64,000 nucleotides of DNA from Ohtaekwangia sp. (GTDB taxonomy: Bacteria; Bacteroidota; Bacteroidia; Cytophagales; Cyclobacteriaceae): NCBI GenBank assembly GCA_021155195.1, contig JAJNPV010000017.1:186001-250000 (forward strand). The letters run 5' to 3'. Within the stretch, counting starts at the first letter, position 1, and each line of letters opens with the position of its first letter. Below are positions 27,581 through 35,713 of the stretch, piece after piece. Made by a program: the position numbers and the translations under genes. The notes under the pieces were generated by a model. The model searched no databases. It saw only the letters and a list, made by a program, of their open reading frames with translations, and was not told where the DNA came from.

Positions 27581-28171
27581 TTATCGTTCCAGTTCTTTCA
27601 CCAAACCCTCAAGGTGTTTTACAACACGCTTAATGTCATCATCATTTCCTCGCAGTTTGCTCATCATAATGGCGCCTTCGAGCGAGGCAATAAATACTGT
27701 TGCATAGTATTCGACATCAATAGTGTCTTTTAATTGTTTAAAACGAATGCCATTCTCCAGTACAGCAACGAGTGAATCACGTAGTACATTAAGAATGCGT
27801 AACGCCCCTTTTCTCAGCACTGGGTTTGTATCATCAGCCTCTGTGGAAGCATTGAGCAATGGGCACCCCCCTTTGATGGGAGGGTTTGTAATGTAGGTGC
27901 TGAAGAATTGAAAAATTGCGTGAAGCTTTTCGCTTGCTGTTTCTTTCGCTTTTATAACCGTGCGTACCTTCTCAAACAAAATGGTTGAGAGGTGATAAAG
28001 AGATTCTTGCTCCAGCTTATCCTTGCTTTCAAAATGCCGATAGATGGCACCTTTGGTAAATCCCGTAGCATCAGTTATTTCGCTAAGCGATGTAGATTTA
28101 TAGCCCTGCGTATTAAATAAGATTCCTGACTTTACTAGAATTTTCTCCTTTGTTAAATCCGGGTTTCGCAT
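27581..28171 (-). CDS. TetR/AcrR family transcriptional regulator
   Basis: 196 residues. The N-terminal helix-turn-helix is typical: KEKILVKSGILFNTQGYKSTSLSEITDATGFTKGAIYRHFESKDKL. The C-terminal ligand-binding part contains NPPIKGGCPLLNASTEADD, the TetR_C_16/YcdC-like GGCPLLN motif. It is probably an autorepressor: the palindrome ATACCGATCGGTAT overlaps its -7 box. The second palindrome lies before the hydrolase, which follows 48 bases downstream on the same strand. Confidence 0.92.
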   Translation of the reverse strand: MRNPDLTKEKILVKSGILFNTQGYKSTSLSEITDATGFTKGAIYRHFESKDKLEQESLYHLSTILFEKVRTVIKAKETASEKLHAIFQFFSTYITNPPIKGGCPLLNASTEADDTNPVLRKGALRILNVLRDSLVAVLENGIRFKQLKDTIDVEYYATVFIASLEGAIMMSKLRGNDDDIKRVVKHLEGLVKELER

Positions 28172-28175
28172 ACCG

Positions 28176-28183
28176 CAAATATA
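28176..28183 (-). promoter_or_regulatory. -7 element TATATTTG of the TetR gene, leaderless
   Basis: Exact TAnnTTTG on minus, ending 4 bases before the ATG at 28171, so the mRNA is expected to have almost no 5' untranslated region. It overlaps the operator at 28181-28194. Confidence 0.6.
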
Positions 28184-28194
28184 CCGATCGGTAT
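28181..28194. promoter_or_regulatory. TetR operator (autoregulatory)
   Basis: ATACCGATCGGTAT, a perfect 14-bp palindrome sharing the half-site ATACC/GGTAT with the site at 27549-27564. It overlaps the -7 element of the TetR gene by 3 bases. Confidence 0.75.
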
Positions 28195-28451
28195 CTTAAC
28201 GAGAAAGGTTTCACAAAAAATAATCTCCGTTAAATATCCCGTTACGGCACTCCTTGCGCATGGACCTTATAATAGTTTATTGTTGAAATCATCTCTAAGA
28301 AATGCAGAGTCCCTACAGGAGACACCACTATCAATTGTGATCGGTCGGTTACACTTTAAGGTATAAGTTTTATCTTCGTTCCTCGTTTGGTCATGTGGCA
28401 TTGAGGAGGACTTCGAGGCCCTGTGCAAACTCAATCCTAAAGATCCGAACC

Positions 28452-29663
28452 GTGCGAATAACTAACTGTTTTATCCTTTTCCTAATTATAAGTTGTTCAT
28501 CACAAGACAGCGATACATTTAAGGTTGCTTCTGAATTTGATGAACAAGAATACATTTGGTTGAGCTGGAAAGAATCTGGTTTTTTAGGTGGAGAACCATT
28601 TTACTATACAGCCTTGGCGGCTATGAAAGAAATAACCCCCCATTGCAAAATCAGATTATTCTATGGACCGCAGCTAACTTATGATGAGGCACAAATGCAC
28701 GATAGAATTTATCATGAGCTACTTGCAAATAAAATAGACACATCAAGAGTTTCACTTTTCGTTAATGAAATAAGTTATGGAGCCATTCAAGATCCCGGCC
28801 CAATTTTCTTAAGGAATGGAAAAGGTGAATTCGCTTTGGCGGATTTTGAATTTATCCATCCTGATAAACGAGCAGAAGAAATCGATAGGAATGTTGCTGC
28901 CAAATTAAATCTTCCTTTAATTTCCTCAACTCTTATTTCAGAGGGCGGAGCCTGGCAAACTAATGGTGAAGGAACCATGCTACTTGTGGAATCTGTAGAA
29001 TTAGACAGAAACCCAACCATGACTAAAGTACAGATTGAAAAAGAATATGAAAGAGTTTTAGGGGTATCAAAAATCATATGGCTCAAACGTGGATTGAAGG
29101 AAGAAGAATGGGGAAAATTGGAAAATGGAAAGTATGGCATTGGCACCGGGGGACACATCGATGAGTTTTGCAGGTTCGTTAACCCCTATACCGTTTTATT
29201 GGCTGCTGTGAATCCCAAAGACACACTGGGTGATGAAATTGCAAAAGAATCATTCCATAGAATGGAAGAAAATTATCAAACACTTTACAACAGTACCAAT
29301 CAAGACGGAAAACCTCTGAAGATTATTCGCCTACCGACAGGGCCATTAATGACGAAGAAGGTTAATTATAAAAGTTTAGGCAACGAAGAAAAATCGTGGT
29401 TTGATCATGTTGAGTCTGATACCGTTGAGTTTTATTTAGCAACCGGATATATGAATTTCATACTTGCCAATCAGGTTGTTGTTACGTCTAAATTTTGGAA
29501 GGAAGGATTGTCTAATGATCTAAAAGAAAGAGATGCACAAGCCAAGCAAATATTAGAATATGCTTTTCCTACCAGAAAAATTATTCAAATTGATTGCATG
29601 CCCCTTCATCATGATGGTGCAGGGTTACATTGTCATTCGAGAAATGAACCAAAGGCAAATTGA
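28452..29663 (+). CDS. Agmatine deiminase/PAD-like lipoprotein
   Basis: 403 residues from a GTG at 28452, chosen because it produces a perfect lipoprotein signal (MRITNCFILFLIISC, lipobox Cys at 15); an upstream GTG at 28395 would add 19 residues. The rest matches the agmatine deiminase/peptidylarginine deiminase family of guanidino-group hydrolases: QDPGPIFLRNGKGEFALADFEF, GGAWQTNGEGTMLL, GTGGHIDEFCRFVNP (catalytic His and acid) and the C-terminal catalytic Cys in DGAGLHCHSRNEP. The lipid anchor indicates an extracytoplasmic enzyme, unlike classic cytoplasmic agmatine deiminase. The substrate may be free or peptidyl arginine derivatives. Confidence 0.88.
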   Translation: MRITNCFILFLIISCSSQDSDTFKVASEFDEQEYIWLSWKESGFLGGEPFYYTALAAMKEITPHCKIRLFYGPQLTYDEAQMHDRIYHELLANKIDTSRVSLFVNEISYGAIQDPGPIFLRNGKGEFALADFEFIHPDKRAEEIDRNVAAKLNLPLISSTLISEGGAWQTNGEGTMLLVESVELDRNPTMTKVQIEKEYERVLGVSKIIWLKRGLKEEEWGKLENGKYGIGTGGHIDEFCRFVNPYTVLLAAVNPKDTLGDEIAKESFHRMEENYQTLYNSTNQDGKPLKIIRLPTGPLMTKKVNYKSLGNEEKSWFDHVESDTVEFYLATGYMNFILANQVVVTSKFWKEGLSNDLKERDAQAKQILEYAFPTRKIIQIDCMPLHHDGAGLHCHSRNEPKAN

Positions 29664-29806
29664 ATAATGAGTAGCATCAGCCTTCTTTACGGTGTCTCAC
29701 GTTTCGGGGTCCTCTGCAACTACCACAAGATGTGAATAAAGTCTGGGCGTTTCGTTAAATTGTATCTGTTTTTGTATTGAGCTCCCAATAATCAAATTAA
29801 AAGTCC

Positions 29807-30061
29807 ATGAAAAAGAATCTAATAATCGCCCTCCTCGCAGTTGTTTCGGTTTTGTCTTTAGCTTATGGATTCTATCAGAAACAAGAAGCTGACAAGTTTG
29901 AATTAATGGCTCAGGAAAACGAACGACAAGCCATTGAAATGCGCTCTTTAGCTGAACAGCAGCTAAAATTAGCAAAACAACAGCAAATGATAGCAGAGAG
30001 TAACATGGTGGAGGCCATGCGTCAGAGACAGATTGCTGAAGAAAGATCGAGCAAGAAATGA
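29807..30061 (+). CDS. Small membrane-anchored coiled-coil protein
   Basis: 84 residues: an N-terminal membrane anchor (about 4-23, LIIALLAVVSVLSLAYGFY) and a charged coiled coil (about 25-80) very rich in Gln, Glu and Ala (EADKFELMAQENERQA..). A similar anchored coiled coil is a common envelope tether in Bacteroidota, but I cannot name a function. It is followed after 47 bases by a lipoprotein gene in the same direction. Confidence 0.65.
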   Translation: MKKNLIIALLAVVSVLSLAYGFYQKQEADKFELMAQENERQAIEMRSLAEQQLKLAKQQQMIAESNMVEAMRQRQIAEERSSKK

Positions 30062-30108
30062 AACACCCAAGTCACGAATAGTATCCTCATCCTAAAACCC
30101 TAAACCCT

Positions 30109-30594
30109 ATGAAAAACCTCAACATGTTTGCGTTCTTTGGAAGCATCCTTCTCTTATGGTCGTGTAGCTTTAGTGCAGGCACGAATAAAGATTTAATCAC
30201 CGGCTTGTCGCACAGCTATCATGGATTTTCGGTAGAAGAAGTTTTATTGGTTGGCCCTGACAATACCGTTGTAACCAGCAATAAAGTAGCCCTTGATTCA
30301 AAAATTGCCATCGTAGTTCAAGGCCTTGCAAATTATGAATTGAAGGATGGTAAAGCTTTTCCTGGACTGATGCTTAGTGTAACGGGTCAGCAAGGGGAAG
30401 TTATCCTTAATGAAGCTGATTTATTTGCAGAAAGTGATGGTTACTCTCCGGAGGATGCAGCTGTTTTGCGTGGAACCGTTACAGTTGGTGACCCGATGAA
30501 GTCAGGCAGCACGTACCATATGAAGATGCGCATTTGGGATAAGAACAAACCTGAAAACGAACTTACTGCGGAAGTTGATTTAGTTGTGCAGTAG
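30109..30594 (+). CDS. Hypothetical lipoprotein
   Basis: 161 residues. The lipoprotein signal has its Cys at 19 (LLLWSC, followed by SFSAG). The mature domain is beta-rich (VEEVLLVGPDNTVVTSNKVALDSKIAIVVQGL; GLMLSVTGQQGEVIL; YHMKMRIWDKNKPENEL), consistent with one Ig-like or beta-sandwich domain. Not a family I can name. It follows the coiled-coil gene and may be co-expressed. Confidence 0.75.
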   Translation: MKNLNMFAFFGSILLLWSCSFSAGTNKDLITGLSHSYHGFSVEEVLLVGPDNTVVTSNKVALDSKIAIVVQGLANYELKDGKAFPGLMLSVTGQQGEVILNEADLFAESDGYSPEDAAVLRGTVTVGDPMKSGSTYHMKMRIWDKNKPENELTAEVDLVVQ

Positions 30595-30689
30595 AATTTG
30601 ATCTTCTGGCAAATCCTCAGGCTGAGAAAATAACTCTTCCACCTTTCGAATTCAATGTGGCATTGATAACAAATTTTTAAAACTTAGCC

Positions 30690-30718
30690 GACTAACTCCT
30701 ACCTTTACCGGATTAGTC
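30690..30718. promoter_or_regulatory. Inverted repeat GACTAA-N17-TTAGTC around a -7-like element
   Basis: The half-sites are at 30690-30695 and 30713-30718. TACCTTTA (30700-30707, 7 of 8 to TAnnTTTG) lies between them, and the ATG of the amidohydrolase follows at 30728. Candidate operator; no regulator gene is adjacent. Confidence 0.35.
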
Positions 30719-30727
30719 AGGCCGTAA

Positions 30728-31735
30728 ATGCTTAAAATAGATTCCCATACACACATTCTTCCTAAAAAGATACCTAACTGGACCGAAAAGTTTGGGTATG
30801 GGGATTTTATCTATTTGCAGCATCATAAAAAAGGCTTTGCTAAAATGATGCGCGGCAACCAGTTCTTCCGGGAGATTCAGGAAAACTGCTGGAACCCTGA
30901 ACTACGAATAGAGGAATACAAACAATTCCACACCCAGGTACAAGTGGTATGTACAATTCCCGTTATGTTTTCGTATTGGGCCAAGCCACTAGATTGCCTT
31001 GACTTATCAAAATTTTTGAATGACCACCTTGGTAAACTAGTAGCTAAATATCCCAAACAGTACATTGGCTTAGGAACTATCCCTATGCAAGACACGGAAC
31101 TTGCTGTGAAGGAATTGGAGCGATTAAAAAAGATTGGCTTAAAAGGAGTGCAGATTGGATCAAACATCAATGACGAGAACCTGAATGAAGATCGCTTCTT
31201 CCCTATTTTTCAGTCGTGCGAAAAACTAGGTCTCGCTGTCATGATTCACCCATGGAACATGATGGGCGAAAAGCATATGCAACGCTATTGGCTACCATGG
31301 CTGGTGGGTATGCCTGCAGAAACTTCGCGTGCCATGTGTTCTATGATTTTTGGCGGGGTTTTTGAAAGATTACCCAAACTTCGGGTTATGTTTGCACATG
31401 CAGGGGGTTCTTTTTTACCAACCATTGGCCGTATAGAGCACGGGTTTAATTGCCGACCCGATTTGGTGGCGATTGATAACAATGTAAACCCACGCAAATA
31501 CATTGGTCAGTTTTGGGTTGATTGCGTTACCCACGATGCCCTCATGTTAGAGTATGTAATTAAGATGCAAGGAAGTAAACGAATTGTGCTGGGTTCGGAT
31601 TATCCATTTCCCTTAGGTGATTTAGAAATCGGTAAATTTATTGAGGATGGGAATTTTCCTGAATCGGTAAGAGAAGATATTTTTTGTAACGCCACATTAG
31701 AGTGGTTACAACTTTCCAAAGAAGATTTCATTTAA
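30728..31735 (+). CDS. ACMSD-like amidohydrolase/decarboxylase
   Basis: 335 residues, full length for 2-amino-3-carboxymuconate-6-semialdehyde decarboxylase. The metal site is KIDSHTHILP (HxH), MIHPWNM, FAHAGGSFLPTIGRIEHG and GSDYPFPLGDLE (Asp). The family decarboxylates ACMS in the kynurenine pathway of Trp breakdown; the related gamma-resorcylate decarboxylases have the same motifs. No other kynurenine genes are in the window, so the assignment rests on sequence alone. It is followed by a hypothetical exported gene after 10 bases. Confidence 0.88.
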   Translation: MLKIDSHTHILPKKIPNWTEKFGYGDFIYLQHHKKGFAKMMRGNQFFREIQENCWNPELRIEEYKQFHTQVQVVCTIPVMFSYWAKPLDCLDLSKFLNDHLGKLVAKYPKQYIGLGTIPMQDTELAVKELERLKKIGLKGVQIGSNINDENLNEDRFFPIFQSCEKLGLAVMIHPWNMMGEKHMQRYWLPWLVGMPAETSRAMCSMIFGGVFERLPKLRVMFAHAGGSFLPTIGRIEHGFNCRPDLVAIDNNVNPRKYIGQFWVDCVTHDALMLEYVIKMQGSKRIVLGSDYPFPLGDLEIGKFIEDGNFPESVREDIFCNATLEWLQLSKEDFI

Positions 31736-31745
31736 TTTTTGTTTT

Positions 31746-32372
31746 GTGAGCAAGGGCTATTACATCATATTATTTTTTGCGGTTTCATTTTCGGTACACG
31801 CGCAGATAAACGAACAGGAAAAACTAAGGCAATTAGAAATTCAGCGTCAGGCCGATAAGCAACGTGCTATCGATCGCCAAATTGATTCAGTAGCACAGCT
31901 GATTGATTTAGAACGTTATGAAGAAGCCGATCTGAAGATCGTTTCAATCTTGAAAAACGTTAGAAGTGTTCCCTCAGACGTTACGTTCTATCTCGGTAAA
32001 AATTCTTACTACCTCGCTAAGTATAAACAAAGTGTTGACTGGCTTAATAAATACATTCAATTGAAAGGAACTACGGGTCAATTTTCGCAAGAAGCTATTA
32101 GCATTAAAGCCAAAGCAGAAGTAGAACTATTGAAAGAACGAGAGATTGAGTCTCAGCAAGCGGCTCAAGTCTTCTCAAAAGATTTTGATATTGATTGCGG
32201 CCCCGCAGGCAAAGTAGTATGCCCGGTTTGTCATGGTTCAACCGTTATTATTAAGAAAGGTTATTTCGGTAACAGCTATAAGACTTGTGGCTATTGCAAT
32301 AAAGTAGGAAGCTTATCGTGCGAGGATTATAACAAACTACTGAAGGGGCAGCTCCAACCATCCGCCAACTAA
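31746..32372 (+). CDS. Exported protein with helical repeats and a zinc-ribbon-like C-terminus
   Basis: 208 residues from a GTG at 31746, giving a signal peptide (about 1-19, VSFSVHAQ). A coiled/charged region (20-50) and a TPR-like helical section (about 50-125: EEADLKIVSILKNV.., YYLAKYKQSVDWLNKYI) lead into a C-terminal CxxC-x18-CxxC ribbon (VCPVCHGS.. and TCGYCNK) like that of the DnaJ zinc finger. An exported protein with a DnaJ-like ribbon is unusual. Function unknown. It lies 10 bases after the ACMSD gene and may be in its operon. Confidence 0.75.
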   Translation: MSKGYYIILFFAVSFSVHAQINEQEKLRQLEIQRQADKQRAIDRQIDSVAQLIDLERYEEADLKIVSILKNVRSVPSDVTFYLGKNSYYLAKYKQSVDWLNKYIQLKGTTGQFSQEAISIKAKAEVELLKEREIESQQAAQVFSKDFDIDCGPAGKVVCPVCHGSTVIIKKGYFGNSYKTCGYCNKVGSLSCEDYNKLLKGQLQPSAN

Positions 32373-32392
32373 CTGTCGGTGAAACAGTTAGA

Positions 32393-32423
32393 TTTATTCA
32401 AAACCAAAATTATCATTACCTTT
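32393..32423 (+). promoter_or_regulatory. Promoter for trhO (TTTA-N19-TACCTTTG)
   Basis: TACCTTTG at 32416-32423 is an exact TAnnTTTG box, with TTTA (one mismatch to TTTG) 19 bases upstream. The ATG of trhO follows at 32444, giving a leader of about 14 bases. Confidence 0.65.
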
Positions 32424-32443
32424 GCGAGGTTTGTTAAATAAAA

Positions 32444-33496
32444 ATGGCTCTATTTAATAGAATTAACGGGAAAGAATTAAAAGAACGGCTTCATAATAGT
32501 GTGCAGGCACGAACTACCGTGTCCTTTTATAAGTACCATCAGATTGAAGATCCTGAAACTTTTAGAAATAATCTCTATAAACTACTTGATCAATTAGCCG
32601 TTTGGGGGCGTATCTATGTCGCTAAAGAAGGTATCAATGCACAAATCAGTGTGCCTACAGAACAATTTATTGATTTTAAAACGGAGTTGTTTAGCATTCC
32701 ATTCCTAAACGGGATTCGGTTAAATACAGCTATTGACGACAATGGTAAATCATTTTTCAAACTCAAGATATTAGTGCGCAATAAGATTGTTGCTGATGGG
32801 CTAAATGACAGTACGTTTGACGTTACGAATAGCGGAGTTCATGTAAACGCAACAGAGTTTAATGAGCTAGCCGATAACCCCAACACGGTTATTGTGGATA
32901 TGCGCAATCATTACGAAAGTGAAGTAGGTCATTTCAAAAATGCGATTTGCCCGGATGTTGATACGTTCCGCGAAGAGTTAACAGTAGTGAATGAAATTCT
33001 GGCCGATCAAAAAGATAAAAACGTACTCATGTATTGCACCGGGGGAATCCGATGCGAAAAGGCAAGCGCCTGGTTTAAGCATGTGGGTTTCAAAAATGTA
33101 TTTCAGTTGGATGGTGGTATTATTGAATACGCGCGCCAGGTGAAAGAGCAAAATCTTGAAAATAAATTCATCGGTAAGAACTTTGTGTTTGACGAACGTT
33201 TGGGTGAACGCATCTCAGATGATGTAATCAGCGAATGCCACCAATGTGGCAAACCGTGTGATACGCATACCAACTGCAAGAATGATGGTTGTCATTTGTT
33301 ATTCATTCAATGTGAAGAATGTGCAACAACTTATGCGGGCTGTTGCTCGCCTGAGTGTGCTGAAATTATTTCGTTACCGATAGAATCTCAAAAAGAACTA
33401 CGCAAGGGTATCAATAAAGGTCGTCAGGTTTTTAAAAAAGGCCGGGCGAAAGATTTGAAAGTGAAATTGACTGCCACTGAATCGAAAGGAATTTAA
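32444..33496 (+). CDS. trhO: tRNA uridine(34) hydroxylase (rhodanese family, TrhO/YceA)
   Basis: 350 residues. The N-terminal acylphosphatase-like domain (VSFYKYHQIEDPETFRNNLYKLLDQL.. AKEGINAQIS), the rhodanese domain (about 130-225) with the active Cys in MYCTGGIRCEKASAWF, and a C-terminal Cys-rich region (CHQCGKPCDTHTNC.., CEECATTYAGCCSPEC) are those of TrhO, which installs ho5U34 on tRNA using O2. It has its own promoter and starts a likely run with mog (8 bases downstream) and the M23 peptidase gene. Confidence 0.93.
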   Translation: MALFNRINGKELKERLHNSVQARTTVSFYKYHQIEDPETFRNNLYKLLDQLAVWGRIYVAKEGINAQISVPTEQFIDFKTELFSIPFLNGIRLNTAIDDNGKSFFKLKILVRNKIVADGLNDSTFDVTNSGVHVNATEFNELADNPNTVIVDMRNHYESEVGHFKNAICPDVDTFREELTVVNEILADQKDKNVLMYCTGGIRCEKASAWFKHVGFKNVFQLDGGIIEYARQVKEQNLENKFIGKNFVFDERLGERISDDVISECHQCGKPCDTHTNCKNDGCHLLFIQCEECATTYAGCCSPECAEIISLPIESQKELRKGINKGRQVFKKGRAKDLKVKLTATESKGI

Positions 33497-33504
33497 TTAA
33501 CCCG

Positions 33505-34092
33505 ATGAAAAATTTGTCAGAAAAAGATAAGTCTAGTGAGGACGTCACCCCTCTCCTGCCGAGTGGAGCCGTGGTTCGCATAGGAATTATTAACGTATCA
33601 GACAGAGCTAGTAAAGGAATTTATGAAGACCTTCCCGGCAAGGCCATTGTAAGTACCTTGAATGAATACATTATTGGCAACTGGGAACAAGAGTATGCCA
33701 TTATACCGGATGAGCAAGACTTGATTGAACAAACCATGATTGAAATGGCCGATGTTAAGAAATGCTGCTTGATCGTTACCAGTGGTGGCACGGGGCCTGC
33801 GTTGCGTGATGTAACACCCGAAGCTACCGAAGCGGTTTGTACAAAGATGCTTCCGGGTTTTGGTGAACAAATGAGAAGGGAAAGCCTTAAGTATGTTTCT
33901 ACAGCAATTTTATCACGGCAAACGGCAGGAATCAGAAATGAAACATTAATTGTAAATTTGCCCGGCAAACCAAAAGCGATTCGTCAATGTTTGGATGCCG
34001 TGTTCCCTGCTATTCCATATTGTATTGACCTTTTAAATGGCCCGTATATAGAGTGCAGAAATGAAGTGATTAAAGTCTTCAGGCCTGCATGA
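33505..34092 (+). CDS. mog: Molybdopterin adenylyltransferase (Mog/MogA)
   Basis: 195 residues. The MoCF domain is clear: VRIGIINVSDRASKGIYEDLPG, LIVTSGGTGPALRDVTPEAT, LPGFGEQMRRESLKYVSTAILSRQTAGIRNETLIVNLPGKPKAI. The enzyme adenylates molybdopterin in Mo-cofactor synthesis. There is an extra N-terminal segment of about 25 residues (KSSEDVTPLLPSGAV) before the domain; an alternative start inside it is possible. No other Mo-cofactor genes are near, which is common for mog. Confidence 0.9.
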   Translation: MKNLSEKDKSSEDVTPLLPSGAVVRIGIINVSDRASKGIYEDLPGKAIVSTLNEYIIGNWEQEYAIIPDEQDLIEQTMIEMADVKKCCLIVTSGGTGPALRDVTPEATEAVCTKMLPGFGEQMRRESLKYVSTAILSRQTAGIRNETLIVNLPGKPKAIRQCLDAVFPAIPYCIDLLNGPYIECRNEVIKVFRPA

Positions 34093-34109
34093 TTTTTTAA
34101 TTTAATATT

Positions 34110-35090
34110 ATGGCACGTATAAAATATTATTACGACACTGAAACCTGCAAGTATGAGCGCATTAAAACCTCAACGGGTGATATCGTACTGAACACATTAG
34201 GGATTTTGTCGCTCACCGTTGCAATGGCCGTTGGGTTGCTCATTGCGTACAGCTCCTATTTCGAATCGCCCAAGGAACTAATCCTTAAAAATGAGGTAAA
34301 GGAAATGGAATTCTATTACGAGAACTTAACCGCTCAGGTAGAAAAGCTTCAATCTCAATTGTCCAACATGGAGTACCGTGATGATAATATCTATCGTGTT
34401 GTGTTAGGAGCTGAGCCCATTGATAAAAATATCCGCGAAGCAGGAGTAGGTGGATTGGATCGTTATGAAGATATTAAAAACAAGAACATTATTCATGGTG
34501 ATATTATTGTAAAGTTGAGTGAGAACGTAGATAATCTTCGTAGAAAAATTTACATCGAATCGAAATCACATGATGATGTAGTGGAGTTGGCTGAGAGCAA
34601 AGAAAAACTGTTTGCGGCTATTCCTGCTATTCAACCGGTTGCCAATAAACAACTGATCGCATTGGCATCTGGATTTGGAATGCGCGTGCATCCAATTTAT
34701 AAAGTGAAGAAAATGCATACAGGTATTGACTTTGCTGCTGCCATTGGCACTCCCATTTATGCAACTGCTGATGGCTCCATTGATAAATTGGATGTAAGTT
34801 TTAGTGGATATGGAAAAATGATTGAAATAGATCATGGTTTTGGATACCGGACCCGATATGCACACATGCATGGCTTTGCAGTACGATTGGGTCAAAAGAT
34901 AAAACGCGGAGATTTAATTGGTTACGTAGGTGATACCGGGTTATCAACTGCCCCGCACTTACACTATGAGGTTTTTGTGAATGGCGTTCACGCAAATCCG
35001 GTTCATTACTTCTTTAATGATCTTAATCCTGCTGAATACGAAAAAATTATTGAGTTAGCTTCGATTGAGAATCAATCGCTCGGTATGTAA
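34110..35090 (+). CDS. M23 (LytM) family metallopeptidase, membrane-anchored
   Basis: 326 residues: a cytoplasmic N-terminus, one membrane helix (about 29-51), a coiled coil (about 60-105) and the LytM domain (about 195-300). The zinc motif is GMRVHPIYKVKKMHTGIDFAA (H..x..D), followed by YAHMHGF and APHLHYEVFVNG (HxH). These enzymes cleave peptidoglycan cross-links or act as activators of amidases. The anchor and coiled coil are those of septal or envelope-shaping M23 proteins. Confidence 0.9.
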   Translation: MARIKYYYDTETCKYERIKTSTGDIVLNTLGILSLTVAMAVGLLIAYSSYFESPKELILKNEVKEMEFYYENLTAQVEKLQSQLSNMEYRDDNIYRVVLGAEPIDKNIREAGVGGLDRYEDIKNKNIIHGDIIVKLSENVDNLRRKIYIESKSHDDVVELAESKEKLFAAIPAIQPVANKQLIALASGFGMRVHPIYKVKKMHTGIDFAAAIGTPIYATADGSIDKLDVSFSGYGKMIEIDHGFGYRTRYAHMHGFAVRLGQKIKRGDLIGYVGDTGLSTAPHLHYEVFVNGVHANPVHYFFNDLNPAEYEKIIELASIENQSLGM

Positions 35091-35170
35091 TCAAAAAACG
35101 AATTTCATTTATTCTTGATTTAGGATATAGATGCTATCTTTAGGCTGTGCTTTAGATAATCCGGCATTTG

Positions 35171-35713
35171 ATGAAATCAAAACTTTCAGCACTCATACTT
35201 TTTACTCTTCTCATAGGTTGCTCTGACTTTGAGTTGTTTCAAGGTGTACCCATAAAACAATACGCAAGCAAAGTAATTCGATTTAGTACTCAGTACAGTT
35301 CAGGTAATTGGGCCGCCAATAAAGCTTTAGGAAAGGAAAATGTATACCCCAATTATGGAGATATTGCCAATGCCTGGGCATCCTCTTTAGCGGATGGTGA
35401 AAGAGAGTTTCTAGAGCTTGGGTTTGATACCCTTCAAACAGTGCGAACCGTTCAGATTTTTGAAACCTATAATCCCGGTGCAATTGATACGGTCTACTTA
35501 AGAGACTCAAGCACGAAAAAATGGACAAAGATATATTCCAAACCTGCAGTTAATACCCTTGAAAAAAAATCAAGGATATTTACCATTCAAATGCTAGAGA
35601 CTAATTTTTTTGCGGATGCTATTCGCATCGCTATTAACAGCAAGCTGGTTTTAGGTTGGAATGAAATAGATGCAGTAGCTATTACCGGTCAGCGAAAAAA
35701 TGTAACTAAATGA
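35171..35713 (+). CDS. Lipoprotein with a galactose-binding-like (discoidin) domain
   Basis: 180 residues from the ATG at 35171. Lipoprotein signal with Cys at 16 (LFTLLIGC). The mature domain (FSTQYSSGNWAANKALGKENVYPNYGD.. AWASSLADGEREFLELGF.. VQIFETYNPGAIDTVYLRDSSTKKWTKIY) has the pattern of an F5/8 type C-like beta-sandwich that I have seen beside signalling or CHAT proteins; the recognition is approximate. The stop overlaps the barrel gene start by ATGA (35710-35713), and TATCTTTA at 35145-35152 may be the promoter. Confidence 0.8.
   Translation: MKSKLSALILFTLLIGCSDFELFQGVPIKQYASKVIRFSTQYSSGNWAANKALGKENVYPNYGDIANAWASSLADGEREFLELGFDTLQTVRTVQIFETYNPGAIDTVYLRDSSTKKWTKIYSKPAVNTLEKKSRIFTIQMLETNFFADAIRIAINSKLVLGWNEIDAVAITGQRKNVTK

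Noticed and set aside
28271..28330. Short GTCCCT..AGGAGAC inverted repeat in the gap before the deiminase gene
   Set aside because: Imperfect, with a 2-base loop; no terminator or RNA gene signature.
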